This document shows, piece by piece, positions 34,911-42,493 of a stretch of 42,493 nucleotides of DNA. The translations under genes were made by a program, and so were the position numbers. Within the stretch, counting starts at the first letter, position 1. Each line of letters opens with the position of its first letter. This DNA comes from Candidatus Poribacteria bacterium (GTDB taxonomy: Bacteria > Poribacteria > WGA-4E > WGA-3G): the NCBI GenBank assembly GCA_022819945.1, contig JAJEGI010000088.1, positions 1-42,493 on the forward strand. The letters run 5' to 3'. The notes under the pieces are model-generated. The model ran no database searches and was not told the origin of the DNA. It was given only the letters and a program-made list of their open reading frames with translations.

Positions 34911-35477
34911 CTAATGCGGTTCCGCGTCGGGGGCATCGGATGTCGGTGCAGCTTCTTCTGGTTCCTGTGATTGTCCAGAAGCGAAACTGTCCCATCCTGC
35001 CTTGATGCCCTGCCACAAACTTACGATGTCAGCAAGTGAGACCGCTATCTGGTTGCGAAAAAACGTCGCCTGTTCAATCGTCTGCCCAGAGAAACCGCTC
35101 ACTTTCTGAACCAAGTCTTCAAGTTGTTGAATGCTTTGGTTCAAGGCACCACTCATTTCTTGGATGTTGTGCACAGTGGGCTGAATTTCGGTCTCGCTAA
35201 TCCCTTGCAAAGACGCTGTCAACCCATTTAAATTTTGTAGCAGCTGCGGTAATTCCGCGTTCACCTCTTTCACTGTCTTATCGACATCCATAATCAGTTC
35301 CCCGATTTCCTGATTAACGATGTTTTCTATGGAATTCAGCGTGTTTCGGACGCTATTAAGTGAATTGCGGAGGCTGCCGATTGCTGCACAGAGATACCCC
35401 GCAAGTGCCGTCAATGCAAGTAGCAAGATACCGAGGCTAAATTTCCAAAAAATAGAACCAATAAAACTCCAATCCAT
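34911..35477 (-). CDS. DUF948-like (YtxG-type) membrane protein
   Basis: This 188-residue protein has a membrane helix at about 13-35 (FSLGILLLALTALAGYLCAA). A long coiled-coil follows (about 36-160) with Asn/Leu/Gln heptads such as LRNSLNSVRNTLNSIENIVNQ, then an acidic, Ser/Pro-rich tail. This layout is that of DUF948/YtxG proteins, which often sit beside YtxH. Function is unknown; envelope stress or scaffolding is likely. It sits between alaS and the YtxH-like gene on the same strand. Confidence 0.75.
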   Translation of the reverse strand: MDWSFIGSIFWKFSLGILLLALTALAGYLCAAIGSLRNSLNSVRNTLNSIENIVNQEIGELIMDVDKTVKEVNAELPQLLQNLNGLTASLQGISETEIQPTVHNIQEMSGALNQSIQQLEDLVQKVSGFSGQTIEQATFFRNQIAVSLADIVSLWQGIKAGWDSFASGQSQEPEEAAPTSDAPDAEPH

Positions 35478-35570
35478 AATTTCTCCTTTACACGCTTACT
35501 ATGGAACACTACTTTATAATAGATGAATTTTTTAGGCGTATTTATTTTTAAAGATACGTGTTTTGCAAAC

Positions 35571-38228
35571 TTAAGTTTGAAGTTGTTTTTTGACGATTTC
35601 ACCGGTTGCGTCAATTGCCGCGTTCACTTTGCTCGGATTTTTGCCGCCCCCTTGGGCAAGTTCAGGACGCCCCCCGCCGCGACCGTCTGCTAACTGTGTT
35701 AATTCAGAGATAATTGTGCCTGCATGTAAACCGCGATGCTTCACCAAATCTGAGGTTACACCGACCACAAATGCCACTTCATTTCCAGCGACAGCAGCGA
35801 GTGCGACAACACCGGATTCTAAGCGGTTTTTGAGTTCATCAACAAGTCGCCGCAATCCATCTCTATCCGTATCAGCAACGCAGGAAGCGACCACTCGGAA
35901 ATCTTCTACAGGTGTCGCATCTTTGGCTAAAGCGTCAACGTTGCCAAGGGCGTGTTGGCTCTTAAGTTGTTGAAGTTGCTGTTCCAATTCGCGTTGTTCT
36001 TGCAATAAGCGTTCAATCCGTTCAAGCAAATCCGTTTTCGGGGCTTTCAAGAGACCCGCTGCACTGGACAGGAGTGCGGTATCTTCTTGAATCGTCGTCA
36101 CTGCTGTGTTTCCTGTTAAAGCCTCGACGCGTCGGACACCTGCGGCGATGCTGCTCTCACCCATGAGTTTCACGAAACCGAGTTCGCCGGTCGCATCAAC
36201 GTGCGTGCCACCGCACAATTCGACGCTATAGTCTCCAGTTTGCACGACGCGGACGATGTCGCTATACTTGTCGCCAAAGAAGGCTAATGCTCCCTTCGCT
36301 TTCGCATCATCGAGCGACATTTCGCTGATAGAAAGTACGTCATTTCCGCGGATTTTTTCGTTGACGAATGCCTCAATATCGCGTAACGCCTCCACTGAGA
36401 CGGATTCGTAATGCGAAAAGTCAAACCGTAATCTACCCGCTTCAACAAGAGAACCCGCTTGCCCGACATGTGTACCGAGGACCTCTCGCAGTCCACTGTG
36501 CAAGAGATGCGTTGCTGTGTGGCTCACCGCGACCGCCTTCCGACGTGCGGTATCAATTTTGGCATGCACGCTGGTATAGGGTGTAATTTCACCCGCAAGA
36601 ACCTTACATTTATGGACGATGAGATCAGGAGAAGGTTTGCGTGTGTCTTGCACAACCAACTTCGCATTTTGGTTCTCAATCGTGCCGACATCGCCAACCT
36701 GTCCACCGGACTCTCCGTAGAAAGGGGTACGATTCAACAGGACGAACACTTCATCTTCCGCTTGCGCACTGGCTACAGATTCCGCATCGGCAATTAAAGC
36801 GACAATCTCTGCGTCAATGTTGTTCTGGGTGTAGCCGACAAATTCCGTTTCGCCATGCTCTTTAAGGACTTCTGCGTAAACGGAAATCTCTTCGTCTTTG
36901 GCACCACCTTTGGCTTCCCATGCGGCGCGTCCGCGTGCTCTTTGTTCTTCCATATTCTGCTCGAAGCCGACATCGTCAACCGTAAACCCGCGCTCGCGAG
37001 CGAGCATCTCTGTCAAATCGAGCGGAAACCCAAAAGTATCGTATAACTCAAACGCCCGCTTGCCATCAAGTTGTGTACTCTCTTTTTCTTTAAGTGTATC
37101 GAAGGATTGGTCAAGGCGTTCTAAGCCGCGTTCAATCGTTTGGTGAAAACGGTTTTCTTCACCCAGAATCGTTCGGGTAATGAATTCACGGCGCGGTAAG
37201 ACATCTGGAAACACATCACCGAGCAATCCAATGACGTTATCAACGAGCCTGTAAATGAAGGCTTCGTTCATCTCTAATTTTTTCCCGTAAAGCACGGCAC
37301 GCCGCAAGATTCGGCGAATAACATAACCGCGACCCTCGTTAGACGGCATCACACCGTCACCGATCGCGAACGTCAGACACCGAATATGGTCGGCGATAAC
37401 TCGATGCGGTAATCCACGTTCATCATCGAAATAGGCTGTGTCTGTTAGGTCAGCAATTGTCGTCAAAAGTGGTGTAAAGAGGTCGGTTTTGTAGTTTGAA
37501 TCGACACCTTGCAATATCGAGGTAATCCGCTCAAAGCCCATGCCTGTATCCACGTGTGTTGCAGGCAACGGTTCAAGCGTACCATTTTCGTTCCGATTGT
37601 ATTGGATGAACACCAGATTCCAGAATTCAAGGAAGCGGTCACTCGTATTAGGACCCGCGTCGGGATCATTTGCAGTTTCAGGGTAAGCTTCAACCCCCAT
37701 GTCAACGAAAAGTTCGCTACAGGGACCACAGGGCCCTGTTTCCCCCATCTCCCAAAAGTTGTCCTTATCACACCGACGAATACGCGAGAGCGGAAGATCC
37801 GTTTCTTGGAGCCAGAGTTTCTCTGCTTCGTCATCTTCGAGATACACTGTTGCCCAGAGACGTTCCTTCGGAATCTGCCAGAGCTCGGTTACCAGTTCCC
37901 ACGCGAAGGCGATAGCTTCCTGTTTGTAATAATCGCCAAACGACCAATTCCCGAGCATTTCAAAGAAGGTATGATGGCTCGGCGAATAGCCGACCTCTTC
38001 AAGATCGTTATGTTTGCCGCTGACACGCAGACATTTTTGTGTGTCCACAGCGCGCGTATACTCCCGCTGTCCGATACCGAGAAACACATCCTTGAATTGA
38101 TTCATACCGGCGTTGGTAAACAATAGTGTGGGGTCATCAGCGGGTATCAAGGATGCACTCGGGACGATTGCGTGCCCGTGTTTGCGGAAATATTCTAAGA
38201 AACTATCTCTGATTTCATCTGATGTCAT
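35571..38228 (-). CDS. alaS: Alanyl-tRNA synthetase
   Basis: This 885-residue class II synthetase charges tRNA(Ala) with Ala. The N-terminal catalytic domain has FFRKHGHAIVPSASL-like motif 1 and LFTNAGMNQFKDVFLG, followed by GCGPCSE-like GPCGPCSEL. The editing domain shows the zinc set H-T-A-T-H (about residue 575) and CGGTHVDATGELG. The C-terminal DHH-associated domain ends AQGGGKNPSKVNAAID. Length is typical (about 875). The stop codon lies inside the palindrome CAAACTTAAGTTTG (35566-35579). A sigma70-like promoter stands about 35 bp upstream. Confidence 0.97.
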   Translation of the reverse strand: MTSDEIRDSFLEYFRKHGHAIVPSASLIPADDPTLLFTNAGMNQFKDVFLGIGQREYTRAVDTQKCLRVSGKHNDLEEVGYSPSHHTFFEMLGNWSFGDYYKQEAIAFAWELVTELWQIPKERLWATVYLEDDEAEKLWLQETDLPLSRIRRCDKDNFWEMGETGPCGPCSELFVDMGVEAYPETANDPDAGPNTSDRFLEFWNLVFIQYNRNENGTLEPLPATHVDTGMGFERITSILQGVDSNYKTDLFTPLLTTIADLTDTAYFDDERGLPHRVIADHIRCLTFAIGDGVMPSNEGRGYVIRRILRRAVLYGKKLEMNEAFIYRLVDNVIGLLGDVFPDVLPRREFITRTILGEENRFHQTIERGLERLDQSFDTLKEKESTQLDGKRAFELYDTFGFPLDLTEMLARERGFTVDDVGFEQNMEEQRARGRAAWEAKGGAKDEEISVYAEVLKEHGETEFVGYTQNNIDAEIVALIADAESVASAQAEDEVFVLLNRTPFYGESGGQVGDVGTIENQNAKLVVQDTRKPSPDLIVHKCKVLAGEITPYTSVHAKIDTARRKAVAVSHTATHLLHSGLREVLGTHVGQAGSLVEAGRLRFDFSHYESVSVEALRDIEAFVNEKIRGNDVLSISEMSLDDAKAKGALAFFGDKYSDIVRVVQTGDYSVELCGGTHVDATGELGFVKLMGESSIAAGVRRVEALTGNTAVTTIQEDTALLSSAAGLLKAPKTDLLERIERLLQEQRELEQQLQQLKSQHALGNVDALAKDATPVEDFRVVASCVADTDRDGLRRLVDELKNRLESGVVALAAVAGNEVAFVVGVTSDLVKHRGLHAGTIISELTQLADGRGGGRPELAQGGGKNPSKVNAAIDATGEIVKKQLQT

Positions 38229-38260
38229 TATGTAGAATTACTCCTATTATTGCTATTCCA

Positions 38261-38289
38261 ATTATAGTCAATTCTTGTAGAGAAGTCAA
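38261..38289 (-). promoter_or_regulatory. Sigma70-type promoter for alaS
   Basis: On the minus strand: TTGACT, 17-nt spacer, TATAAT, about 33 nt before the alaS ATG. The -10 is perfect. Confidence 0.75.
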
Positions 38290-38345
38290 GACAAAAACGG
38301 ATACAAAGATACGATTGGGTTGCCTGTGTAAAATGCCGCTGCACA

Positions 38346-39026
38346 TTAAAAAATCTGTTCAAAGACCTGCCGAACAACATCCGATCCGAACCCGCGCCGC
38401 GCTAAGAATCCGTGAAGTCGCCGTTTAGCAACGTGCGTCGGCAGCCGTTTATACTGCTTCATTCGTTTTTCTGCGATCTGCAGCGCGACTTCTGCTTCAT
38501 CTTCCGTTTCTACTGTCGCGACGACCTGTTCTGCTGTTTCTCTGTCGATACCTTTGTCAACCAGTTCGTGTTTAAGCAGCGTTTTCCCTCTCGGATTCGA
38601 TTTCTGTCTACGGACTATCCAATTCTCCGCGTACTTCCGGTCGCGAATATGCCCTGAACGAATCAATTCTTCGATAGATGTTTCAATCGCGCGTGCTGAA
38701 AAACCTTCCCGTTCAAGCCGTCGTTCTATTTCGCTTTTGGTGTACGTTTTCGATTTTATTGTAGGGCGAGAATCTTCTGGTTCGTCTGTTGTGGCGTTAG
38801 TTTTTTCTCCGCGAAGTAGACTGAGCGCGTGGTTCTTCGCGCGCATCACTTCATCGGCTGCAATTATCTTTTCGATGACCTCGGCTGCAATTTCCAAACC
38901 GATTCGCAGTCCAAATTTTTCAATCAAGGATGCGTGGATGACAACAAAGGGGGCACCATTCAGAAAGAGTTGTCGGTGTGAAGGTAATTCAGGTGCTACC
39001 TGAATATCGGTAATTTTCTGTTTCAT
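38346..39026 (-). CDS. recX: Regulatory protein RecX
   Basis: This 226-residue RecX modulates RecA filaments by binding in their groove. Family marks are the three-helix repeats: ALSLLRGEKTNA, then KSEIERRLEREGFSARAIETS, RKYAENWIVRRQKSNPRGKT, LLKHELVDKGIDRETAEQV and the closing KRRLHGFLARRGFGSDVVRQV. There is an N-terminal extension of about 60 residues. alaS is next downstream, a common recX neighbour; recA is not in the window. Confidence 0.9.
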   Translation of the reverse strand: MKQKITDIQVAPELPSHRQLFLNGAPFVVIHASLIEKFGLRIGLEIAAEVIEKIIAADEVMRAKNHALSLLRGEKTNATTDEPEDSRPTIKSKTYTKSEIERRLEREGFSARAIETSIEELIRSGHIRDRKYAENWIVRRQKSNPRGKTLLKHELVDKGIDRETAEQVVATVETEDEAEVALQIAEKRMKQYKRLPTHVAKRRLHGFLARRGFGSDVVRQVFEQIF

Positions 39027-39043
39027 AGCGGTTCTCGGCTATC

Positions 39044-39175
39044 AGCCATCAGTGGTCAGAAACCTCAATCGATGCTGAAGGCATATATAGCGCTCAGCGG
39101 AGAGGGGCTGTGGCGGTTAACATTTCTGCTACTACCACAGGTTCCCTCTTTGCCGAAAGCCGACTGCTGACGGCT
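39044..39175. repeat. MITE-like segment with imperfect terminal inverted repeats
   Basis: The left end (AGCCATCAGTGGTCAG, 39044-39059) and the right end (CCGACTGCTGACGGCT, 39160-39175) are inverted copies matching at 12 of 16 positions. The segment is about 132 bp, intergenic between recX and the ThuA-like gene, with no open frame. The right end recurs at 32876-32896. Confidence 0.45.
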
Positions 39176-39181
39176 ATTCGT

Positions 39182-39814
39182 CTACTCACCGCCGTTACTG
39201 CCTGCCCAAAGGGCACCACGCTGTAGGAGCGTCCCAAACATCTCATGTTGGCATGCCGAAGGATCATGACCGAGTGCAAGGTAGAAAACCTTACCTTCGC
39301 CCCAGTTCTTTGTCCATGCCACTGGTGCCGCGGCACCTTTCCATAATGCTGATGCGAGTATATGGTTCCGTGGATCGTAATCGAGGATATACTGCTCATC
39401 CGTCACGACGAACTCGTCAAGGTCTTTCGTGATCTCGTGTTCGCTATCAATGATGCTAACCTGGTAGTCGCGGTAACGGGGATGTGTAACGAAATAGCCA
39501 CCTACCATTGAGCGGTATTCTGGACATCCGCGAAACGAATCTGCCGCCGAATGGACACCGACGTATCCTTTACCCGAAGCGATGTGGTTAAGCAAACCGT
39601 TCTTCTGTGCGTCCGAAATCTCGCCGACTGTGTAATAGAAAACGATGAGATCGTACGGGTCCAAATTCGGTGAAACAAGTGCGTCAAGATCTTCCTCAAC
39701 TCTGGTAATCTCAAATTCATCGCGTTGTGAGAGCACATTCACGATTGCATCGCTACAGCCTTTCCAATCGTGAATCGCGCCACCTGCGAAAACAAGTGTG
39801 TTAATCTTTCCCAT
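39182..39814 (-). CDS. ThuA-like domain protein
   Basis: This 210-residue class I glutamine-amidotransferase-like fold is of the ThuA (trehalose utilisation) group. Marks are LVFAGGAIHDWKGCSDAI at the start, LIVFYYTVGEISDAQKNGLLNHIASG, then GKGYVGVHSAADSFR, YFVTHPRYRDYQVSI, EFVVTDEQYILDY and GEGKVFYLALGHDPS. The first half lacks a classical nucleophile elbow Cys. Such proteins appear with Gfo/Idh/MocA enzymes in polyol or disaccharide metabolism, but the reaction is not known. ATG 39814 is preferred because AAGGAGG lies 11 nt upstream; the frame runs to 39916 without support. Confidence 0.87.
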   Translation of the reverse strand: MGKINTLVFAGGAIHDWKGCSDAIVNVLSQRDEFEITRVEEDLDALVSPNLDPYDLIVFYYTVGEISDAQKNGLLNHIASGKGYVGVHSAADSFRGCPEYRSMVGGYFVTHPRYRDYQVSIIDSEHEITKDLDEFVVTDEQYILDYDPRNHILASALWKGAAAPVAWTKNWGEGKVFYLALGHDPSACQHEMFGTLLQRGALWAGSNGGE

Positions 39815-39847
39815 TCGTTCGTTAGCCTCCTTGCTAAATGATATGCT

Positions 39848-39877
39848 ATTATAACACACGTGCAAAAATACGGGCAA
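39848..39877 (-). promoter_or_regulatory. Sigma70-type promoter for the ThuA-like gene
   Basis: On the minus strand: TTGCCC, 18-nt spacer, TATAAT, about 34 nt before the start codon. Confidence 0.5.
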
Positions 39878-39947
39878 ACTTTTTTCGACATTGACAGAGC
39901 CATTCGGTTTCACCATAGTTTTGATTTCTTAGTTGCGGCACTTTCGT

Positions 39948-39972
39948 GTAGGAGCGACCCCTGAATCGCGAA
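39948..39972 (+). repeat. REP-like element with GTAGG foot
   Basis: GTAGGAGCGA, then an 8-nt centre and TCGCGA. The stem is only GCGA/TCGC. TGTAGGAGCGA and TCGCGA are shared with the element inside the nucleotidyltransferase-like gene (10627-10650). Confidence 0.4.
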
Positions 39973-40001
39973 TCTCACTGACCGCTGATTGCTTTTGGGG
40001 T

Positions 40002-40030
40002 TTGCATCCCAAGGGTGCTTGTGATAAAAT
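40002..40030 (+). promoter_or_regulatory. Sigma70-type promoter
   Basis: TTGCAT, 17-nt spacer, TAAAAT, about 60 nt before the TTG start at 40090. Confidence 0.5.
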
Positions 40031-40089
40031 AAAAGGAGTGTCTGAAGAATCTGCTATTCTGGTATTTTTGATGCCAAAAGGAAATTGAA

Positions 40090-42060
40090 TTGCGTTCCAA
40101 AAAACTTTTACCTTTCTATGTGCTAAGTACACTGCTTATTGCTGGCTTTGTAGGCGTTTATGTTTTTCTGAAAATGGATCCATCGAATCAGAGATTTGCG
40201 GAACCTCCAGAAAAACTCACGCCGATTGTCGAGTTTAACCACGAAGCTCTAATTTACGATGTCGCATTTTCGCCCGTGGATGCCTCTCTTGTTGCTGGTG
40301 CTGATGCTGATAATACGATAAAGTTGTGGAACCTTTCCAACACCGAGACACCCCAAGTAATTTTCAGAGGACATGTTAGTCCAGTTAAATCAATTGCTTT
40401 CTCACCTAATGGAAAATTGCTCGCGAGTGCGGGTTTCTTTGAGAGTCGTGTTATACTGTGGGATATGCTTTCGGCAACAAAAATCAATTCGTTTGAGGCA
40501 CCTGCTATAGCGGTCGCTATTTCATGGGATGGGTATTATTTGGCAACTGCCGGTAGACACTTGAAGCTCTGGGACATTCGTAATCCGGAGGAGATAACCG
40601 AAGTTCAGACACTCCCCCACGATAAATCGGTGTTACTTTGGACAGTTGACTTTTCACCCGATGGAAAGTGGCTCGCGTGCGGAGATGAAAATGGCAGACT
40701 CAAAGTTTGGGATATTCAGCATCGGGAACTTGTGCGATCCGTAAAAACAGATTCGGATAAAATTATGTCTGTTCGGTTTTCTGCAGACAGCCGCTTCCTC
40801 GCAAGTAGCAGATTTTACACACATACGCTATGGCGTGTACCGGAGTGGCAGCTTCACGGTCAGATACTGGGTGAAGCATTAGGTTTAGATGTTGATTTTT
40901 CCCCGGATAGGAAAATGTACGCGACCTCTGATCTCAACGGAGCAATCCTGCGTTCTCTGGCGAGTGGTGAACGGATCGCTTCGGTTGGACGAACTACAGA
41001 CGTAACTTGGTCGGTCGCATTTTCACCCGATGGCAATATGCTTGCCACCGGCGGTGAAGATGAGATACTCCGTTTGTGGGATGTTTCCGCGCAACAATTA
41101 GCGAGAATTGACACGACGCAACACGATGTCGTTCGCCTGATCTACTTTCTTTCAAAAGAACGTCCACTGCAGCGCGGTATCGCTACCAAATTGGATAGAT
41201 TGATAAGACAAGCCCAGCGTTTTTACGCCACTCAGATGGACAGCCACGGATTCGGGAGAAAAACCTTTACTTTTGAGGCCGATGCACGTGGCAAAGCCAA
41301 GGTATTTCTGGTTATAGCGAAACATCCGGATGAGTATTATGATGAAGATACCAGTATTAAAGTCAGAACAGAAATCTCTGAACATTTTAATTTTTCAAAA
41401 AATGTCCTGCTCGTAGTTGTTGATATAGAAAGTGGTGTGTTTGCGAAAAAAGGGAGACGCAGGACGATTGGTCAAGGCAACGTTAGTGGGTTTAAATACA
41501 GCCAAAAGTTAGGCAGATCACTCCACGGTGGACGCGCACTCGTCTCCGCTGCGAGTAGAGATTTAGAGTGGGATACCATCGCACACGAACTCGGACACGC
41601 GTTCGGTTTACAACACGATTTTCGTGGACGCGATCCGCGAATCATGTCTTACGCGAGCGGGAGATATGAGTTGTCCAAATGTGCTGCCGAATGGCTGGAC
41701 AAGAGCCGGTTCTTTAATCCGAATCAACCGTTTTTCGATAAACCTGCGACAATCGAGATGCCCTCGCTTCCGGGTGGGTCGGATATAACTTCTTTCCAAT
41801 TTGAGGTCGCTGACGAAGATGGACTTCATCAAGCCCAACTGATTGTGCCAACGACACCGCAGGATCCAGTCACAAAAGCAGGCTTTAAGCTGCACGATTG
41901 CCAATCGCTAAACGGCGTAAAAAATGCGACAGTTGCGTTTGAAGTGCCAAAAACTTCTGTCAAGGAAATTGAACTCTGGTTGATGGACCTGCACGGAAAC
42001 ATTGTATGGCGAGAATTTGACTTCAACGAAGATTCAGCGCAACCCTCCGAGAAGCCTTAG
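40090..42060 (+). CDS. Membrane-anchored WD40-repeat protein fused to a metzincin-like protease
   Basis: This 656-residue protein has an N-terminal anchor at about 7-28. A WD40 propeller follows (about 45-335), with repeated V-A-F-S-P-D/N-G, L-A-S/T-G and L-W-D motifs, for example VAFSPDGNMLATGGEDEILR. Residues 340-560 carry a zinc protease motif, H499-E-L-G-H-A-F-G-L-Q-H509-D, with R-I-M-S-Y-A-S downstream as the Met-turn. That is the metzincin layout. Its C-terminus looks beta-sandwich-like. The anchor predicts an outward-facing enzyme whose propeller selects the target. The start is TTG at 40090 with AAGGAAA 7 nt upstream. WD40-peptidase fusions are uncommon; the substrate is unknown. Confidence 0.75.
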   Translation: MRSKKLLPFYVLSTLLIAGFVGVYVFLKMDPSNQRFAEPPEKLTPIVEFNHEALIYDVAFSPVDASLVAGADADNTIKLWNLSNTETPQVIFRGHVSPVKSIAFSPNGKLLASAGFFESRVILWDMLSATKINSFEAPAIAVAISWDGYYLATAGRHLKLWDIRNPEEITEVQTLPHDKSVLLWTVDFSPDGKWLACGDENGRLKVWDIQHRELVRSVKTDSDKIMSVRFSADSRFLASSRFYTHTLWRVPEWQLHGQILGEALGLDVDFSPDRKMYATSDLNGAILRSLASGERIASVGRTTDVTWSVAFSPDGNMLATGGEDEILRLWDVSAQQLARIDTTQHDVVRLIYFLSKERPLQRGIATKLDRLIRQAQRFYATQMDSHGFGRKTFTFEADARGKAKVFLVIAKHPDEYYDEDTSIKVRTEISEHFNFSKNVLLVVVDIESGVFAKKGRRRTIGQGNVSGFKYSQKLGRSLHGGRALVSAASRDLEWDTIAHELGHAFGLQHDFRGRDPRIMSYASGRYELSKCAAEWLDKSRFFNPNQPFFDKPATIEMPSLPGGSDITSFQFEVADEDGLHQAQLIVPTTPQDPVTKAGFKLHDCQSLNGVKNATVAFEVPKTSVKEIELWLMDLHGNIVWREFDFNEDSAQPSEKP

Positions 42061-42082
42061 TTTAACGAGAAAGGAAATCATA

Positions 42083-42493
42083 ATGTCCGAAAAAATCGCT
42101 ATTTTCCCCGCAAGTTTCGATCCTGTTACCAACGGACATGTTGACCTCATTGATCGGATCTGTAATCTCGGTATTTTTGATGAACTGGTTGTTGCCATCG
42201 GTGTGAATCCGGCGAAACCCGCGCGTTTTACGCTTGAAGAACGCACTGAAATGCTTCAAACCGTCATTGAACCGTATCCGCAAGCCACGATTGATGGGTA
42301 TACCGGATTGACGGTGGATTACGCGCAAGCACGCGGCGCGTGCGCGATTGTGCGTGGACTACGCGAAGTCTCCGATTTTGAATGGGAATTCAAGATGGCG
42401 CGGATGAATCAGCAGATCGCCCCGGATATTGATACGCTCTTTATGATGGCAAATACACAGTACGCACATATCAGCTCAACGCTTGTGATGGAG
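42083..42493 (+). CDS. coaD: Phosphopantetheine adenylyltransferase (3' end beyond window)
   Basis: The first 137 residues of CoaD (usual length about 160) are present; the window ends inside the gene. CoaD transfers AMP from ATP to 4'-phosphopantetheine, the penultimate step of coenzyme A synthesis. The nucleotidyltransferase motif is FPASFDPVTNGHVDLI; the T-x-G-H pair binds ATP and the usual P-G-S-F-D is P-A-S-F-D here. VRGLREVSDFEWEFKMARMNQ and the ISSTLVME near the end are typical. ATG has AAGGAAA 7 nt upstream and lies 22 nt after the WD40-metzincin gene. Confidence 0.93.
   Translation, partial: MSEKIAIFPASFDPVTNGHVDLIDRICNLGIFDELVVAIGVNPAKPARFTLEERTEMLQTVIEPYPQATIDGYTGLTVDYAQARGACAIVRGLREVSDFEWEFKMARMNQQIAPDIDTLFMMANTQYAHISSTLVME

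Noticed and set aside
35566..35579. 14-bp palindrome as terminator of alaS
   Set aside because: CAAACTTAAGTTTG is perfect but is AT-rich and not followed by a T-run on the minus strand.
37509..38126. 205-codon plus-strand frame inside alaS
   Set aside because: It is antisense to a conserved part of alanyl-tRNA synthetase and has no ribosome site; it is a shadow of codon bias.
1..42493. CRISPR array, tRNA or rRNA genes
   Set aside because: No regularly spaced repeats, no cloverleaf-like sequences with GTTCRA arms and no rRNA-like segments were recognised by eye.

Overview
This 42.5 kb window is a gene-dense bacterial chromosome segment with mixed strand use. The household genes (uvrA, a UvrD/PcrA helicase, gatC, gatA, alaS, recX, larB, coaD) are intact and of normal length. 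Several genes recall Candidatus Poribacteria or a related uncultured marine/sponge lineage: tandem secreted laminin-G-like proteins, Gfo/Idh/MocA and ThuA proteins, AP-endonuclease-fold sugar isomerases, small toxin-antitoxin genes and abundant short dispersed repeats. That assignment is inference from family content. TGA is used as a normal stop (uvrA, gatA), so the code is standard.

Layout. 0.1-4.6 kb (minus) is an accessory DNA-modification block: a beta-order DNA methyltransferase with a degenerate Mrr-like tail, a membrane-anchored PD-(D/E)XK protein, a strongly structured intergenic segment, and an m4C-type methyltransferase next to an NAD-dependent epimerase. 5.4-9.3 kb (minus) holds a thioredoxin-fold ArsC-family gene that reads through an in-frame TGA (a probable selenoprotein), a Gfo/Idh/MocA oxidoreductase, and three secreted proteins sharing a C-terminal tail. 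9.6-23.3 kb (plus) holds a duplicated nucleotidyltransferase-like gene, uvrA, a HicB-like protein, the UvrD/PcrA helicase, gatC-gatA, a membrane protein, an S41 protease, an MmsA-type dehydrogenase and a RelE-type toxin-antitoxin pair. 23.4-25.3 kb (minus) is a large cytosolic alpha/alpha-barrel-like protein. 25.4-29.3 kb (plus) is a possible defence cassette behind a strong extended -10 promoter: two tiny genes, a TPR protein, a DUF262+HNH (GmrSD/SspE-like) protein and a BsaWI-like nuclease homologue whose catalytic Lys appears displaced. 29.3-31.3 kb holds IolE- and IolG-like genes. 31.3-39.8 kb is mainly minus strand: an ABC exporter pair, larB, ytxH-like and DUF948-like genes, alaS, recX and a ThuA-like gene. 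39.9-42.5 kb (plus) has a WD40-metzincin fusion and the start of coaD.

The best candidates for something undescribed are: (1) the ArsC-family selenoprotein with a 7-bp hairpin starting in its UGA; (2) the C-terminal tail shared by three secreted proteins, whose coding DNA resembles a leader repeat found before two unrelated genes; (3) the 129-nt highly folded segment at 2622-2750; (4) the DUF262-HNH/BsaWI-like cassette without an adjacent methylase; and (5) REP-like hairpins with a GTAGG foot, one inserted in frame inside a gene. No tRNA, rRNA, CRISPR array or transposase gene was recognised.
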